DNA from: Planctomycetota bacterium
GTDB taxonomy: Bacteria; Planctomycetota; Planctomycetia; Pirellulales; Pirellulaceae
DNA length: 64,000 nt
Reading direction: 5' to 3'
NCBI GenBank assembly: GCA_026692845.1
Contig: JAPLNM010000047.1
Coordinates: 62,001 to 126,000 of the forward strand
Part shown: one piece after another, positions 20,577 to 30,067 of the stretch
How the letters are laid out: the number at the start of each line of letters is the position of its first letter
Numbering within the stretch: position 1 is the stretch's first letter
The notes under the pieces: generated by a model
Databases searched by the model: none
What the model was told of the DNA's origin: nothing
Seen by the model: only the letters and a program-made list of their open reading frames with translations
Program-made: the position numbers and the translations under genes

Positions 20577-20581
20577 TCATT

Positions 20582-21010
20582 GTGTTCACCCTGCGGCTTT
20601 GGAATTACTTGTCGACGGCTTGGCGATACCTTTGGCCTTCACCCTATACCCTCTTAGGGCTCTTGGTGTACCTGATTCCGATCCGAGGCAGCCGGAGTTT
20701 GTTGATGCATCGAGGTACTGTAGGAATCTTCGGTCCTGCTGTGGAACGACTTTTGCTCAGGGTACCTTTGCTTGGCGGGGCCGCTGCGATGACCTTCGGG
20801 CATGCGATTTTGGCCAGGGACCGAGCGACGTTCTTCGACACCTGGAACCATGAACGAGTCCACGTGGATCAATACCAACGATGGGGATTGCTCTTTGTAC
20901 CGATGTACCTAGGCGTTGGACTGTTGCTTAAGCTCCAACGCAAGGATCCTTATTGGGACAATCCATTCGAGATTGAGGCAAGGAGATTGGGCGATGGCCT
21001 CGACTGTTGA
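20582..21010 (+). CDS. Hypothetical membrane protein
   Basis: GTG at 20582 just after the OPT stop; 'HERVHVDQYQRWGLLFVPMYLG'. Confidence 0.65.
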   Translation: MFTLRLWNYLSTAWRYLWPSPYTLLGLLVYLIPIRGSRSLLMHRGTVGIFGPAVERLLLRVPLLGGAAAMTFGHAILARDRATFFDTWNHERVHVDQYQRWGLLFVPMYLGVGLLLKLQRKDPYWDNPFEIEARRLGDGLDC

Positions 21011-21062
21011 ATCTTCAGCCTAATTACGTCGCCCCCACCCCCGCCCAAGCTCGCATGGGATC

Positions 21063-22328
21063 TTAGAGAATCCGACACCAGTACGCTTTGAGGTACCCGG
21101 TTTCCGGACAGTGCGTGGCTACTGGATGGTCCATCGCGGCGGATCGCGTTTCAAAAATTTGAACGACCCTGCCTCGCGATCTTGTTCCGTCTGGATTCGT
21201 TCCTGTAGCTCTTGCGGCACTTTGGACCACTTGCATGAACGAAGGACCGTCGAGCAATCCGGCACAGCAACAGGTCAGTAGGATTCCACCGGGTTTGACC
21301 AATTGGATGGCCAAACGGTTCAAGTCGATGTGCTTGCGGGTCCCCTCCTCGAGCTCGGTCCGGGAGCGGATGAGTTTCGGAGGATCGAGTACTACGATAT
21401 CGAACTGTTTGTTGTTTCGTGCCATATCGCGCATGTAGGCGAATGCATCGGCGTGGACGTATCGAACTCGTACGTCATTGATGTCGGCATTTTTCTTGGC
21501 CATGACCAAGGCTTCTTCGTCGAGGTCCACACCGACAACCTCGGATGCTTGGCCGGATTTTGCCGCAGCGACGGAAAAACCACCTGAGTAGCAACAAACA
21601 TCGAGGACGCTTTTACCCTTCGCATGGCCTGCAAGAATCGCTCGGTTCTCCCGTTGGTCGCAGAAAAAACCGGTTTTGTGACCCGTGCCGAAATGGATCC
21701 GGTATTTCACCTGGTTTTCTTCGACCGTCATGTACGCCGGGAAATTTTCGGATTTCGAGTCCTGCCAGATTCCGCCTTCCTGACTTGTGAACTGAGGAGA
21801 AGGGCGAACCAAGGCGTGTTTGGTACCCAGCATAGGATGCAAGCGTTCGAGGATTTCGTTGGCGCGTTGCGCCATGCCCAAGCTGAACACCTCGGCGCTT
21901 AAGCAATCCCCATAGCGATCGACGACAAGCCCGGGGAAACCATCCGATTCGCCGTGGAGGACTCGATACGCATTGGTCGTTTTGGGAATCTGCAACGTAT
22001 GGTGTCTCAGGTGGACCGCATCGTTCAGAAGCGTGTCCCACTGCGCTAGGGTCGGAAGCTCAGCTTGCCAAAAGTAAAGTCGGACGGCCACTTCGGATCG
22101 AGGATTGTAGATCCCGTATCCGAATAAGATCGGCTCGTGCTTGGGCTGATTCGGAGTCGGATCGGTGTCTGTGGCGTAGACGGCTACCCAATCTCCAGGT
22201 TGCGGATTTCCCTCGGCGCGTTCGATTCTTTTACGAAAGATATTCGGATGCCTGCTTGGGCGAGGCATGTACACTCGGGCGATAGGCTCCGAAGGATTCG
22301 GCACAAGCGCATTGGTCGTATTTCGCAT
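21063..22328 (-). CDS. Class I SAM-dependent rRNA methyltransferase, RlmI-like
   Basis: PUA-like N-terminus; 'GFFCDQRENRAILAGHAKGKSVLDVCCYSGGFSVAAA', 'FDIVVLDPPKLIRSR', 'GGILLTCCCAG'. MRNTTNALV start preferred. Confidence 0.9.
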   Translation of the reverse strand: MRNTTNALVPNPSEPIARVYMPRPSRHPNIFRKRIERAEGNPQPGDWVAVYATDTDPTPNQPKHEPILFGYGIYNPRSEVAVRLYFWQAELPTLAQWDTLLNDAVHLRHHTLQIPKTTNAYRVLHGESDGFPGLVVDRYGDCLSAEVFSLGMAQRANEILERLHPMLGTKHALVRPSPQFTSQEGGIWQDSKSENFPAYMTVEENQVKYRIHFGTGHKTGFFCDQRENRAILAGHAKGKSVLDVCCYSGGFSVAAAKSGQASEVVGVDLDEEALVMAKKNADINDVRVRYVHADAFAYMRDMARNNKQFDIVVLDPPKLIRSRTELEEGTRKHIDLNRLAIQLVKPGGILLTCCCAGLLDGPSFMQVVQSAARATGTNPDGTRSRGRVVQIFETRSAAMDHPVATHCPETGYLKAYWCRIL

Positions 22329-22357
22329 CGATGGATTTGGTTCTTCGGACGTAGGGG

Positions 22358-23548
22358 TTATCTTCGAAAGGATTCGAGTTCCGCGAGCAAAGCTTCGACG
22401 CGCGGAGATCGGTGGTCGATGCTTGGGACTGTCTCTAGGAGTAGTCCAGCGATTTGACGCAGAAGGAGTTGGACTTCCGGTACGCGATTGGCGATCTCGT
22501 TTTGTTGCCAACGGTCTTCAGGAAAGCAGTAAACCTCACCAAGGTGTTCTTCGGCAATCGAAAGGCTACCTTCTGGATCCCGAATCGTCTCGAACCGCGC
22601 GCTCCAATGCTCGGTACAAAGTGCGATCTCGTAGACTCCGGTTGCCCACGCTAACTGGCAAGCAGCGCTAGGATCGTCCGAAAGGATCTCATTGTTCCCA
22701 TGGGTGATCTGATCGATCCATCGAGCAAGATGACTCGGTTGATGGATTTGGCTTTTTCTAACCCCGAGTTTCATTTCTTGATTAGGCCGAACGATCCAGG
22801 GTGTGTGCAGCCGTTCTGAGTATGCGTCAGCGACAGGAAATTGGCCTTCTGGGAAATCCATGGCGCGATCGCCTAGTCCTACTCGACGATGTTCGCCGAG
22901 AGGAAACCCAAGGATACCGGCAATGGAGATCCAGCAATTTTCCGCGATACCGATCTCTTGGAGAGTTTGAAGGATTAGTTCCAATCCTTGATCGATGCAG
23001 ATGGACTGCGCTCCTGCACCGCAGGCGTTTCCAAAGAGCAAATCGGGGTCAAAATCCGATGGAAGGATCAGTTCCGGAGGGACTTGGTCTACCGGCGGAT
23101 CGGGATCCTGACTGTCGCACATCAACTTTCGGAATTCATAGGGAGCATCCCAAGTTCCACGCAATCCTTTGGAATGGATCCACAGAAAAGGGGTTTTCTG
23201 GCGTTGCTCCAGCCAACATTCCAGGGACTCTGTAAGGAGGTGTTCAAAAGACTCTTGTTTCGATGCGGGTGTCACCTCAAGCCGGTCTATTTCCTCGAGT
23301 TGCCGGAGCATTCCGATCGCAGGGAGGCTATCTGTAGCCACGAGCCACCGATCGGCCTGGAGGCCTTGCAAGATCGCTTGGAGATTTGGTTCTAGATGGA
23401 TCGAGTGCATCCAGAATTGGTCGAACACGATGCCGTGCGCGGCGAGTCGGTCCACGTTGGGAGTTGGAAGAAGTGCGTTACCGTAGCAACCTGCAAGATT
23501 CACTCCCCAGCCTTCGATCGTGACCAATATACCGCTAGGGGTACCCAT
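22358..23548 (-). CDS. Alkaline-phosphatase-fold protein, apparent catalytically degenerate sulfatase
   Basis: Sulfatase-like 'TPNVDRLAAHGIVFDQFW', but 'LEPNLQAILQG' sits where C/S-x-P-S-R-x-x-x-x-T-G is expected, and 'VTIEGWG' where the metal-binding Asp pair is expected. Confidence 0.7.
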   Translation of the reverse strand: MGTPSGILVTIEGWGVNLAGCYGNALLPTPNVDRLAAHGIVFDQFWMHSIHLEPNLQAILQGLQADRWLVATDSLPAIGMLRQLEEIDRLEVTPASKQESFEHLLTESLECWLEQRQKTPFLWIHSKGLRGTWDAPYEFRKLMCDSQDPDPPVDQVPPELILPSDFDPDLLFGNACGAGAQSICIDQGLELILQTLQEIGIAENCWISIAGILGFPLGEHRRVGLGDRAMDFPEGQFPVADAYSERLHTPWIVRPNQEMKLGVRKSQIHQPSHLARWIDQITHGNNEILSDDPSAACQLAWATGVYEIALCTEHWSARFETIRDPEGSLSIAEEHLGEVYCFPEDRWQQNEIANRVPEVQLLLRQIAGLLLETVPSIDHRSPRVEALLAELESFRR

Positions 23549-23549
23549 G

Positions 23550-24458
23550 CTATTTGTTTTCAATGGCAAACCATTTGACTAAACCGCTTTGAGTCCATTT
23601 GAAGACGGCTTGAGCATGCGGATCGACGATGGCGGGTTGATCATCGACTAGGAACAGGCCGACAGGGTTTTTCAACGGCTCACCCGAGACAACCAGTTTT
23701 GGTTCCTCACCGAGTTTCCAAGACCAAATCCCTTTGCGATAGCCGTCGCTTACAAAAATTTGATCCTTAGAGTTGACGACCACTTGATGCGGAAAATCGA
23801 AAACCCGCGTCGAAACGATTGGCTCAATTTGGCCATCTTTCGAAAGCCTAATGAGTTGTTGTTCGTCCTGCGATATAACCCAGATACGATCCGCATAGTC
23901 GACAAAAACTCCTCGCGGATTGACTTGGGCAAAAATCGCAGGTTCGGAGCCGGGTGCCGATTGCTTCCACAGGACGCGGCGTTCAAGATCTGCGATCAGT
24001 AAGGAGCCATCGCTCAGGAAAGCCAAATCGACAGCAATGCCGATCTTGGCATTGAGGGTCCCGGTCCAGCGGCCGTCGGCATCTTTACGGTAGACCTCTC
24101 GCGTGGCCGGATCGCCGAGTGCAATTTCCCCGGACGGTGAAATTGCAATACACCGTACGGCATTAAGCGCTTGACGGAACTTGTTGCTACCCTGGACTTC
24201 GAGTTTGAGTTCATTGTTTTGAAAAAACCAGACGCCTGGCTTGTTTCGATCTACGATCCACACGCCTCCAGATTTGTCGAGGACACCATCCAAAGGGTAG
24301 ACTTTGGAGGCCTCTCGAGTGGTGGACGACTTGGTGGAAGCTTCCGTGGACTGCGCACCAGCTTTTTGGTCAAGCCGAAAAACAACATCCAGGGAAATCA
24401 ACAGAAAGGAGGCCAGAAAAATGCGAGCGCAAGGTCGGTACAAAAGATACAGTTGCAT
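23550..24458 (-). CDS. Secreted NHL/SMP-30-like beta-propeller
   Basis: Repeated 'AISPSGEIALGD', 'AFLSDGSLLIADLERR', 'VVNSKDQIFVSDGYRKGIWSW' blades; signal-like N-terminus. Confidence 0.7.
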   Translation of the reverse strand: MQLYLLYRPCARIFLASFLLISLDVVFRLDQKAGAQSTEASTKSSTTREASKVYPLDGVLDKSGGVWIVDRNKPGVWFFQNNELKLEVQGSNKFRQALNAVRCIAISPSGEIALGDPATREVYRKDADGRWTGTLNAKIGIAVDLAFLSDGSLLIADLERRVLWKQSAPGSEPAIFAQVNPRGVFVDYADRIWVISQDEQQLIRLSKDGQIEPIVSTRVFDFPHQVVVNSKDQIFVSDGYRKGIWSWKLGEEPKLVVSGEPLKNPVGLFLVDDQPAIVDPHAQAVFKWTQSGLVKWFAIENK

Positions 24459-24660
24459 GGTCCGAGTTCGGCAAAACCAATGGGAAATCACGGCGGAATA
24501 ATCGATTAACGACTCAGGGTTTGAGCCGTTCCAAGGATTGTACCGCAGAAAAAACATCGGATGGAGTCGAACGCCAAAAGCCGTCGGATTAAACGAGACC
24601 GTAGCACTGAAGATGTGGATCTAGTGCCAAGTCGCTCGAGTAAAACCAGGGAACTCAACT

Positions 24661-25854
24661 TTAGGGAACAACCGGCGAAACGATCACGTTGGAATCATCG
24701 TCATTAGCGACAGCCAATCCGATGGCCGTCAGACCACCGATGAGTGCCAAGGGCGCGAGCCCTCCTCCGAATCCACCACCGATTCCGCCTCCTCCACCAC
24801 CTCCACCACCGCCGCCACCGGCAACTCCGCAACAACCTGACATAGGAAGCGGACAGCAGGTTTCCTCGAAGGGTACCGCTGTTTCGGCGGTCATCGTTGC
24901 CCCGAGGCAGTCGCTAGCAGCCAACTCAACGTTCAACATCGGGACGGCGTCTTGTTGCACCGAAGCGTGAACGAACTTACGTCCATCTTGTGCGACCGAA
25001 GTGCTTGAACCGCTATCGTCGCCACCCTTACCGACGGCTACGAAGCCTAGTGCTGCGATCCCTGCGGGACCCGAGGCAACAAACCCGTAATTCCCAGGTG
25101 GAATGTTATCGAAGCGATAATTTCCATTGCGATCCGCGCGAGTCTTTGCAACTTCGTTGCCCGCATGGGTGAGGTAAATTTGTGTTCCGCTGAGATCTCG
25201 GTTGCCACCTGGAATGGAAACCCGACCGCGAATTCCACCGTTCTCGTCGATCGCAATCCGTCCACTGTTCCAGAATTTCCTACCTTCTCCGACGGGGTCT
25301 TTGTCGAACTGCTCCAAACTGGTGGTCCTTGGGATCGAGCCGCTGCGAATGAGCGAAACGACGCGTTCGGTCGCAGGGGTCAGTGTTCTTACTTGAATCC
25401 CGCCCGGAAGATGCTTTCCGGACGTCGCATCCAGGATCGTCAGGGACATCACAGCAAGCGTACTTGGGTTGTGCACAACCAAAGCGTAAACACCAGGTTT
25501 GATGTCCGAAAATCGGAACGAGCCGTCCTCGGCTGTTGTTACCGAAGCGACCGTTTTGCCGTTTTGTACCAGAGCCAAATCAATGCCGCTTTGTTTGATT
25601 TGGTTTTCACCAGCCGGAGTCCCGAGTGTACCCCAGAAAGACCCATCAGATGCCAAATGGAGCCATTGATGATGGTTCAATCCATCTGCAGGAAGCTCTC
25701 TGGAAGACTGTTCGAGGGTCGTTTGAACCGCAGGTACTGCAAGGCTTTCAGCAACGGTCGCTGCTTGCTCTTGAGCAATGCTATAAACGCCCTGCGTGGT
25801 CAAAACAAGAGCAAGCGTTGCAGACAGATGATATCGGAAGATAGATTTGGACAT
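24661..25854 (-). CDS. Secreted carboxypeptidase regulatory-like (SdrD-B-like) protein with Gly-rich C-terminal region
   Basis: 'TVASVTTAEDGSFRFSDIKPGVYALVVHNP' and 'KTRADRNGNYRFDNIPPGNYGFVASG'; C-terminal poly-Gly run, hydrophobic segment, acidic tail. Confidence 0.7.
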   Translation of the reverse strand: MSKSIFRYHLSATLALVLTTQGVYSIAQEQAATVAESLAVPAVQTTLEQSSRELPADGLNHHQWLHLASDGSFWGTLGTPAGENQIKQSGIDLALVQNGKTVASVTTAEDGSFRFSDIKPGVYALVVHNPSTLAVMSLTILDATSGKHLPGGIQVRTLTPATERVVSLIRSGSIPRTTSLEQFDKDPVGEGRKFWNSGRIAIDENGGIRGRVSIPGGNRDLSGTQIYLTHAGNEVAKTRADRNGNYRFDNIPPGNYGFVASGPAGIAALGFVAVGKGGDDSGSSTSVAQDGRKFVHASVQQDAVPMLNVELAASDCLGATMTAETAVPFEETCCPLPMSGCCGVAGGGGGGGGGGGGIGGGFGGGLAPLALIGGLTAIGLAVANDDDSNVIVSPVVP

Positions 25855-26254
25855 AGCGGCGGGTTGAATTTTTGGGCCAAGTGATGAAAGCGTCAAGTGT
25901 GTAAGTCTATTCCTCGGAAAACGACATACAAGAGAAATCGGAGCAAGTAGGGTGGTGAATTTGGTAAATCGGGGAGGATATTCGGTCGGTTTCGGATCCT
26001 GGATCCGATTCTAGCGAACCCGATGGACCTGCATAAGGCATTTTGATGCACGATTTTGCTCAGCTGTTTTCTCGAAAACCCTGTGTTTCGGATTATACTT
26101 GTCGAGTTGGCTCTAGGGATTTGGAAGCTGGATCGAGCTCAAGGCGTTTCGACCCCAGCCATTTCTTTAGGATAATATCCAGCGGTTATCAGAAGCGATG
26201 GATCTGCGTGGTATTTTTTTCCTGGTTTTTGCGCAAGGATTACAAGGTACACCC

Positions 26255-27181
26255 ATGGCGAAACGGCCCCGGATCAGCGCTTTCCCCAAGTGCTACTTGG
26301 AGGAGATATCCCAAAAGCGGACGATGAGCGTTTTCGATTGGATTCAGATGGCCAAGGACTTGCCGGCCGAGGGTTTGGAAATGTACGAGGGTTTCCTCTG
26401 GGAGCTTACAGATTCCTTTCTAGGACGATTGTCCGATGCACTTTCTCGATCCAATTTTGCGATGCCAATGCTTTGCTGTTCGCCGGATTTTACGCATCCA
26501 GATAGGTCAAAGCGGGTCGCGGCAGTCGAGTACCAAAAGAAAATGATTGAGGTTGCCTTCAAACTCGGAGGCCAAGGAACAGTGTGTCGGGTCCTGAGTG
26601 GACAAAGATGGCCCGAGGTGGAACTCGAACAGGGTTTAGAGTACGCGGCTGAGGGAATATTGGCATGCATCCCTACGGCGGAGTCCCATGGAGTGGTATT
26701 GGGAATCGAGAACCATTACAAGGATGGTTTTTGGCTTTATCCGGAGTTCGCTCAAAAGAAAGAGGTGTTTTTGGCACTCTTAGATCGCATACCCGCATCG
26801 GCAAATTTTGGAGTACAGTACGACCCTAGCAATGCGTTTGTAGCGGGTGATGACCCATTGGAACTACTCGATGCGGTGTTACCGCGAGTCGTGAGTATGC
26901 ATGCGAGCGATCGATACCTGGCCCCTGGGGCGAGCCTAGAGGACCTCAAACACGCCGAGGGGAGCGCGGGGTACTCGAAACTCCTACTTCATGGAGTAAC
27001 TGGAAAGGGACTTAACGATTACCCGGAGATTTTCCGTCGGCTCGCCGAAAGCCGGTACTCCGGTTGGATCAGTATCGAAGACGGAATGAACGGCATGGAG
27101 GAAATGCGAGAATCACTTCTATTTCTCCATCAGATGGTAGAAAAGTTCTACGATGCCGATGGAATACCACCGGCATCATAA
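26255..27181 (+). CDS. Sugar phosphate isomerase/epimerase family protein
   Basis: 'GVVLGIENHYKDGFW', 'NFGVQYDPSNAF', 'GWISIEDGMNG'. ATG at 26255 preferred. Confidence 0.8.
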   Translation: MAKRPRISAFPKCYLEEISQKRTMSVFDWIQMAKDLPAEGLEMYEGFLWELTDSFLGRLSDALSRSNFAMPMLCCSPDFTHPDRSKRVAAVEYQKKMIEVAFKLGGQGTVCRVLSGQRWPEVELEQGLEYAAEGILACIPTAESHGVVLGIENHYKDGFWLYPEFAQKKEVFLALLDRIPASANFGVQYDPSNAFVAGDDPLELLDAVLPRVVSMHASDRYLAPGASLEDLKHAEGSAGYSKLLLHGVTGKGLNDYPEIFRRLAESRYSGWISIEDGMNGMEEMRESLLFLHQMVEKFYDADGIPPAS

Positions 27182-27220
27182 GAAAAAATTAACATACTAG
27201 ATGTCCTTTAAGCACCAAAA

Positions 27221-27261
27221 AATCTAGGCATTCTCACCAGTCCGCCTATTCGGCCTAGATT
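27221..27261. repeat. Inverted repeat, 9-bp perfect arms, 23-nt spacer
   Basis: AATCTAGGC (27221-27229) and GCCTAGATT (27253-27261), intergenic. Confidence 0.6.
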
Positions 27262-27384
27262 ACTCAGTCTCTCGCTTTTGTGGTCGTTGGGTTTCTTGCC
27301 TAAAGCCAGACCGAGATTAGAATGCGATGAAACGGACGTTTGATCTGTGAAACAAGATACCAGCCGGAACGGAACTTAGACTGC

Positions 27385-28116
27385 ATGAATGCGATCAAAC
27401 TCGCGGCGATTCTAAGTGTTTTTATTGGATCGGCATGGAACGACGAAGCCACTAATGCTGGGATGGCAACCAGCACCATCGACCAGGATGGAACCAAAAT
27501 CGGTTTCAACATGAATCGGGGCTCGGCTTCAAAGATTGGGGTTTTCGACTTCAACTTCCCGTCGGGACTTGCAGAAGTTGATTTCCTTCAAGCCCGTATC
27601 CGCTTATCGGTCCAACTTCCTCCTGAAGCCATTGGTGACTTAGCTCCGCAGATCGTGTTTGCAAAGGTTGGGACAACCAACCTGGACCAAGCATTGATCA
27701 CAGGCGACGCAATCCGAACCGACATCCGGATTTCCTACAATCTTTTTCCATCTGGTAGTGGAGTCGTTGAGAAACAAACCGATCTTGTAAATCTATCAAG
27801 GGAACAGAACTTGGCCCTCTCGGCGATACTCACGTACGATCCGAGTTCCAGAGTCGAGGCGTGGCTTGCTAGTGATTCGTTGACGGCAATAACTGTTCCC
27901 GCATCCGGACAGTATTTGGATTTGACAGGACCATTTCCGATCGTTTTTCACCAACGATTCGATTCAACCTTGGATTTAGTTTTTGTTCCGGAACCCTCCT
28001 CAGGCCTTGCTTTTGCAGGCTTCGGGTCATTGTTTTTGCTACGCGGCAGAAGATCGGTTCTGCGGCGGTGGCAGAAAACCCCAAACCAAACCACTCAGTC
28101 TTTATGTCTTTCGTGA
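27385..28116 (+). CDS. PEP-CTERM sorting-domain protein
   Basis: C-terminal 'VPEPSSGLAFAGFGSLFLLRGRRSVLRRW': PEP motif, hydrophobic segment, basic cluster, then a short extra tail. Confidence 0.8.
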   Translation: MNAIKLAAILSVFIGSAWNDEATNAGMATSTIDQDGTKIGFNMNRGSASKIGVFDFNFPSGLAEVDFLQARIRLSVQLPPEAIGDLAPQIVFAKVGTTNLDQALITGDAIRTDIRISYNLFPSGSGVVEKQTDLVNLSREQNLALSAILTYDPSSRVEAWLASDSLTAITVPASGQYLDLTGPFPIVFHQRFDSTLDLVFVPEPSSGLAFAGFGSLFLLRGRRSVLRRWQKTPNQTTQSLCLS

Positions 28117-28748
28117 ATCGCACAGTTTCTTCGTTTACCCGTTTACTGTTCTTGTTCTTGTTCCTGTTGGCCCCTTTACCTGTGTCGGCAGACATCATCA
28201 AGGAGTTCACGCAACAGTCGGGTGCAGCAGAAGACTTCGGGTCGCGAAGAGCCGTGTATCTTGGACGCCTTTTCAATGGCGTCGATGGTGGACCTTTCCG
28301 TCGAATGGACTCGATGTACGCGATCGTCACGATTGCCCAAGCGACGAACGTACAGTTATTTGCAGGCGACGGCAGTTCTAGCTTCGACAACGCGTTGGCT
28401 CAGGGCAAAATGACTGACACTGGGATTCGGGTAACGACCGTCACCCAGACCAACACAGAGGTGGTTTTTGTGCCCGGGAACCCATCGAACACACCACCTT
28501 TCAAGATCGCTGTTCCCGCAGGCGTTGCGATCCACGATTCTTTAGCCGCCAACAACCGCCTCGATTTTTGGCTCGTCGGTGCGACGAATTCCGGTTTTAC
28601 CGTACCGTCGAGCGTAGCTGGCAATGCAGCAAATTTTTTCATCCAGTTTGACCGATCGACCGCTGTGCCAGAGCCTGCGTCGTTGTTGCTAGTCGCTACA
28701 GGCTTATTCACACTTCTTGCCAGGAAACGCTTCGCGAAACCCCTGTAG
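28104..28748 (+). CDS. PEP-CTERM sorting-domain protein
   Basis: C-terminal 'VPEPASLLLVATGLFTLLARKRFAKPL'; signal peptide. ATG at 28104 lies inside the end of the previous CDS. Confidence 0.85.
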   Translation: MSFVNRTVSSFTRLLFLFLFLLAPLPVSADIIKEFTQQSGAAEDFGSRRAVYLGRLFNGVDGGPFRRMDSMYAIVTIAQATNVQLFAGDGSSSFDNALAQGKMTDTGIRVTTVTQTNTEVVFVPGNPSNTPPFKIAVPAGVAIHDSLAANNRLDFWLVGATNSGFTVPSSVAGNAANFFIQFDRSTAVPEPASLLLVATGLFTLLARKRFAKPL

Positions 28749-28754
28749 GGTTGG

Positions 28755-29885
28755 CTATCTTGACTTCAAATTAGCCAGCGTCAACAAGGCATATCCTGTT
28801 ACCAAGTTAGGATCCCCCTCCATCCATCTTGGTTCTGGATTGGTCCAAGACCCGTCTACCTTTTGTGTCTTGAGCAATTGGTTAAGAATGTCTGACTTCC
28901 AAGCGTGGCGACCGGAGTCGGACTCAAAGGTTTCGTTGCCAACCATCGCAAGCGCTTTGGACATGGTCTGCAAGTAATAGAAAAGCCCCGCTGGGCCCAT
29001 CCCTGGATTGCTTGTAACGCTGTAGTTCTTCGAGAGGAATTTCGTGGCGGCCTTCACGCGAAAGTCTTCAGGACCTACGCCCGCATAGAGCATGCTTTTG
29101 AGTCCTGCATAGGTCATCGAAGCGTAGGATCGAAGGCCCCCGGTCGCTTCATCCTTACCAGCCATGGAATCACCCCCTGCGGCCGGGGTGTAATAAAATC
29201 CCCCATCGTTGAGCTTCGACGCAAAAGGGGTATCGTTTGCTGGCGATTCCAAATTTTGACAACGGTTGACGAATGCCAAGGCTCTTTGAATCGCTGGGTC
29301 CGACTCTTCGATTCCCGTCGTCCGAAGCGCCTCGATGAAAAATGCGGTATTCGAAAGATCGGGCCTGGATTTACTGCCGTAGCCTGCGCCTCCGAACGCC
29401 GGATCCTTCGGGCCAAGCCCTTCTCCCTCATCCCATTGCTCCCCCTTAACAAATCGCTGGGCACCTTGGAGGATTTCATCATGGGCGCCTTGCTCGTTGA
29501 CTTTGGAAAGAGCCATAATCGCAAGGCAAGTTTCGTAATTCGCGTGCCTGGACCCCTCGGCATACAACCCGCCGTCGGCCCGTTTGGTATTCAACAGGTA
29601 CACGATTGCTTTGTCGACCATCGGATCGTTCTTAGGTACTCCAGCGGACAATAAAGCAGCGGCCACAAGCCCGGTAACACCGGGCCCGGCTTGGGAGCTA
29701 AACGAGCCGTCTACCCCCTGACTTTGCCTTAGAAAAGCCACTGCTGCGCGTTCCATACGTGACTGAGCCTCCCCGTCGAGGGCAATGACAGGCCCTCGGT
29801 CGGTCTCCTGAGCAAGTGAAAACCCAGCATGCTGAGAGACGAAAAGACCGGACAGAAAGGTCATTGCCAGCAATTGATTTTTCAT
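28755..29885 (-). CDS. Secreted prenyltransferase/squalene-cyclase repeat protein
   Basis: Signal peptide; alpha/alpha repeats 'FLRQSQGVDGSFSSQAGPGVTGLVAAALL', 'YLLNTKRADGGLY', 'LLKTQKVDGSWTNPE'. Confidence 0.8.
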   Translation of the reverse strand: MKNQLLAMTFLSGLFVSQHAGFSLAQETDRGPVIALDGEAQSRMERAAVAFLRQSQGVDGSFSSQAGPGVTGLVAAALLSAGVPKNDPMVDKAIVYLLNTKRADGGLYAEGSRHANYETCLAIMALSKVNEQGAHDEILQGAQRFVKGEQWDEGEGLGPKDPAFGGAGYGSKSRPDLSNTAFFIEALRTTGIEESDPAIQRALAFVNRCQNLESPANDTPFASKLNDGGFYYTPAAGGDSMAGKDEATGGLRSYASMTYAGLKSMLYAGVGPEDFRVKAATKFLSKNYSVTSNPGMGPAGLFYYLQTMSKALAMVGNETFESDSGRHAWKSDILNQLLKTQKVDGSWTNPEPRWMEGDPNLVTGYALLTLANLKSR

Positions 29886-30067
29886 CGTTCACCTCGAATT
29901 GATCGTTGCCAATTGATCGTTACCAGACGAGAATCGCTGGCAATCTTCATGGAAGTATAGATTCATTCAGTATTTCCTACATGGGCTAGAGTGCGAATTG
30001 TCCAGTGCGATAACAATTTTTAACCCATCGGCTCGAATTCCTGGCAAGCCAACCGAAACGACCTGCG

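Noticed and set aside
24775-24835. CCN-rich + strand ORF encoding poly-Pro (24689..24970)
   Set aside because: Antisense of the poly-Gly run in the carboxypeptidase regulatory-like gene; the minus strand product is the supported one.
28905-29654. 249-aa + strand ORF
   Set aside because: Antisense to the squalene-cyclase-like repeat gene, whose repeats are clear on the minus strand.
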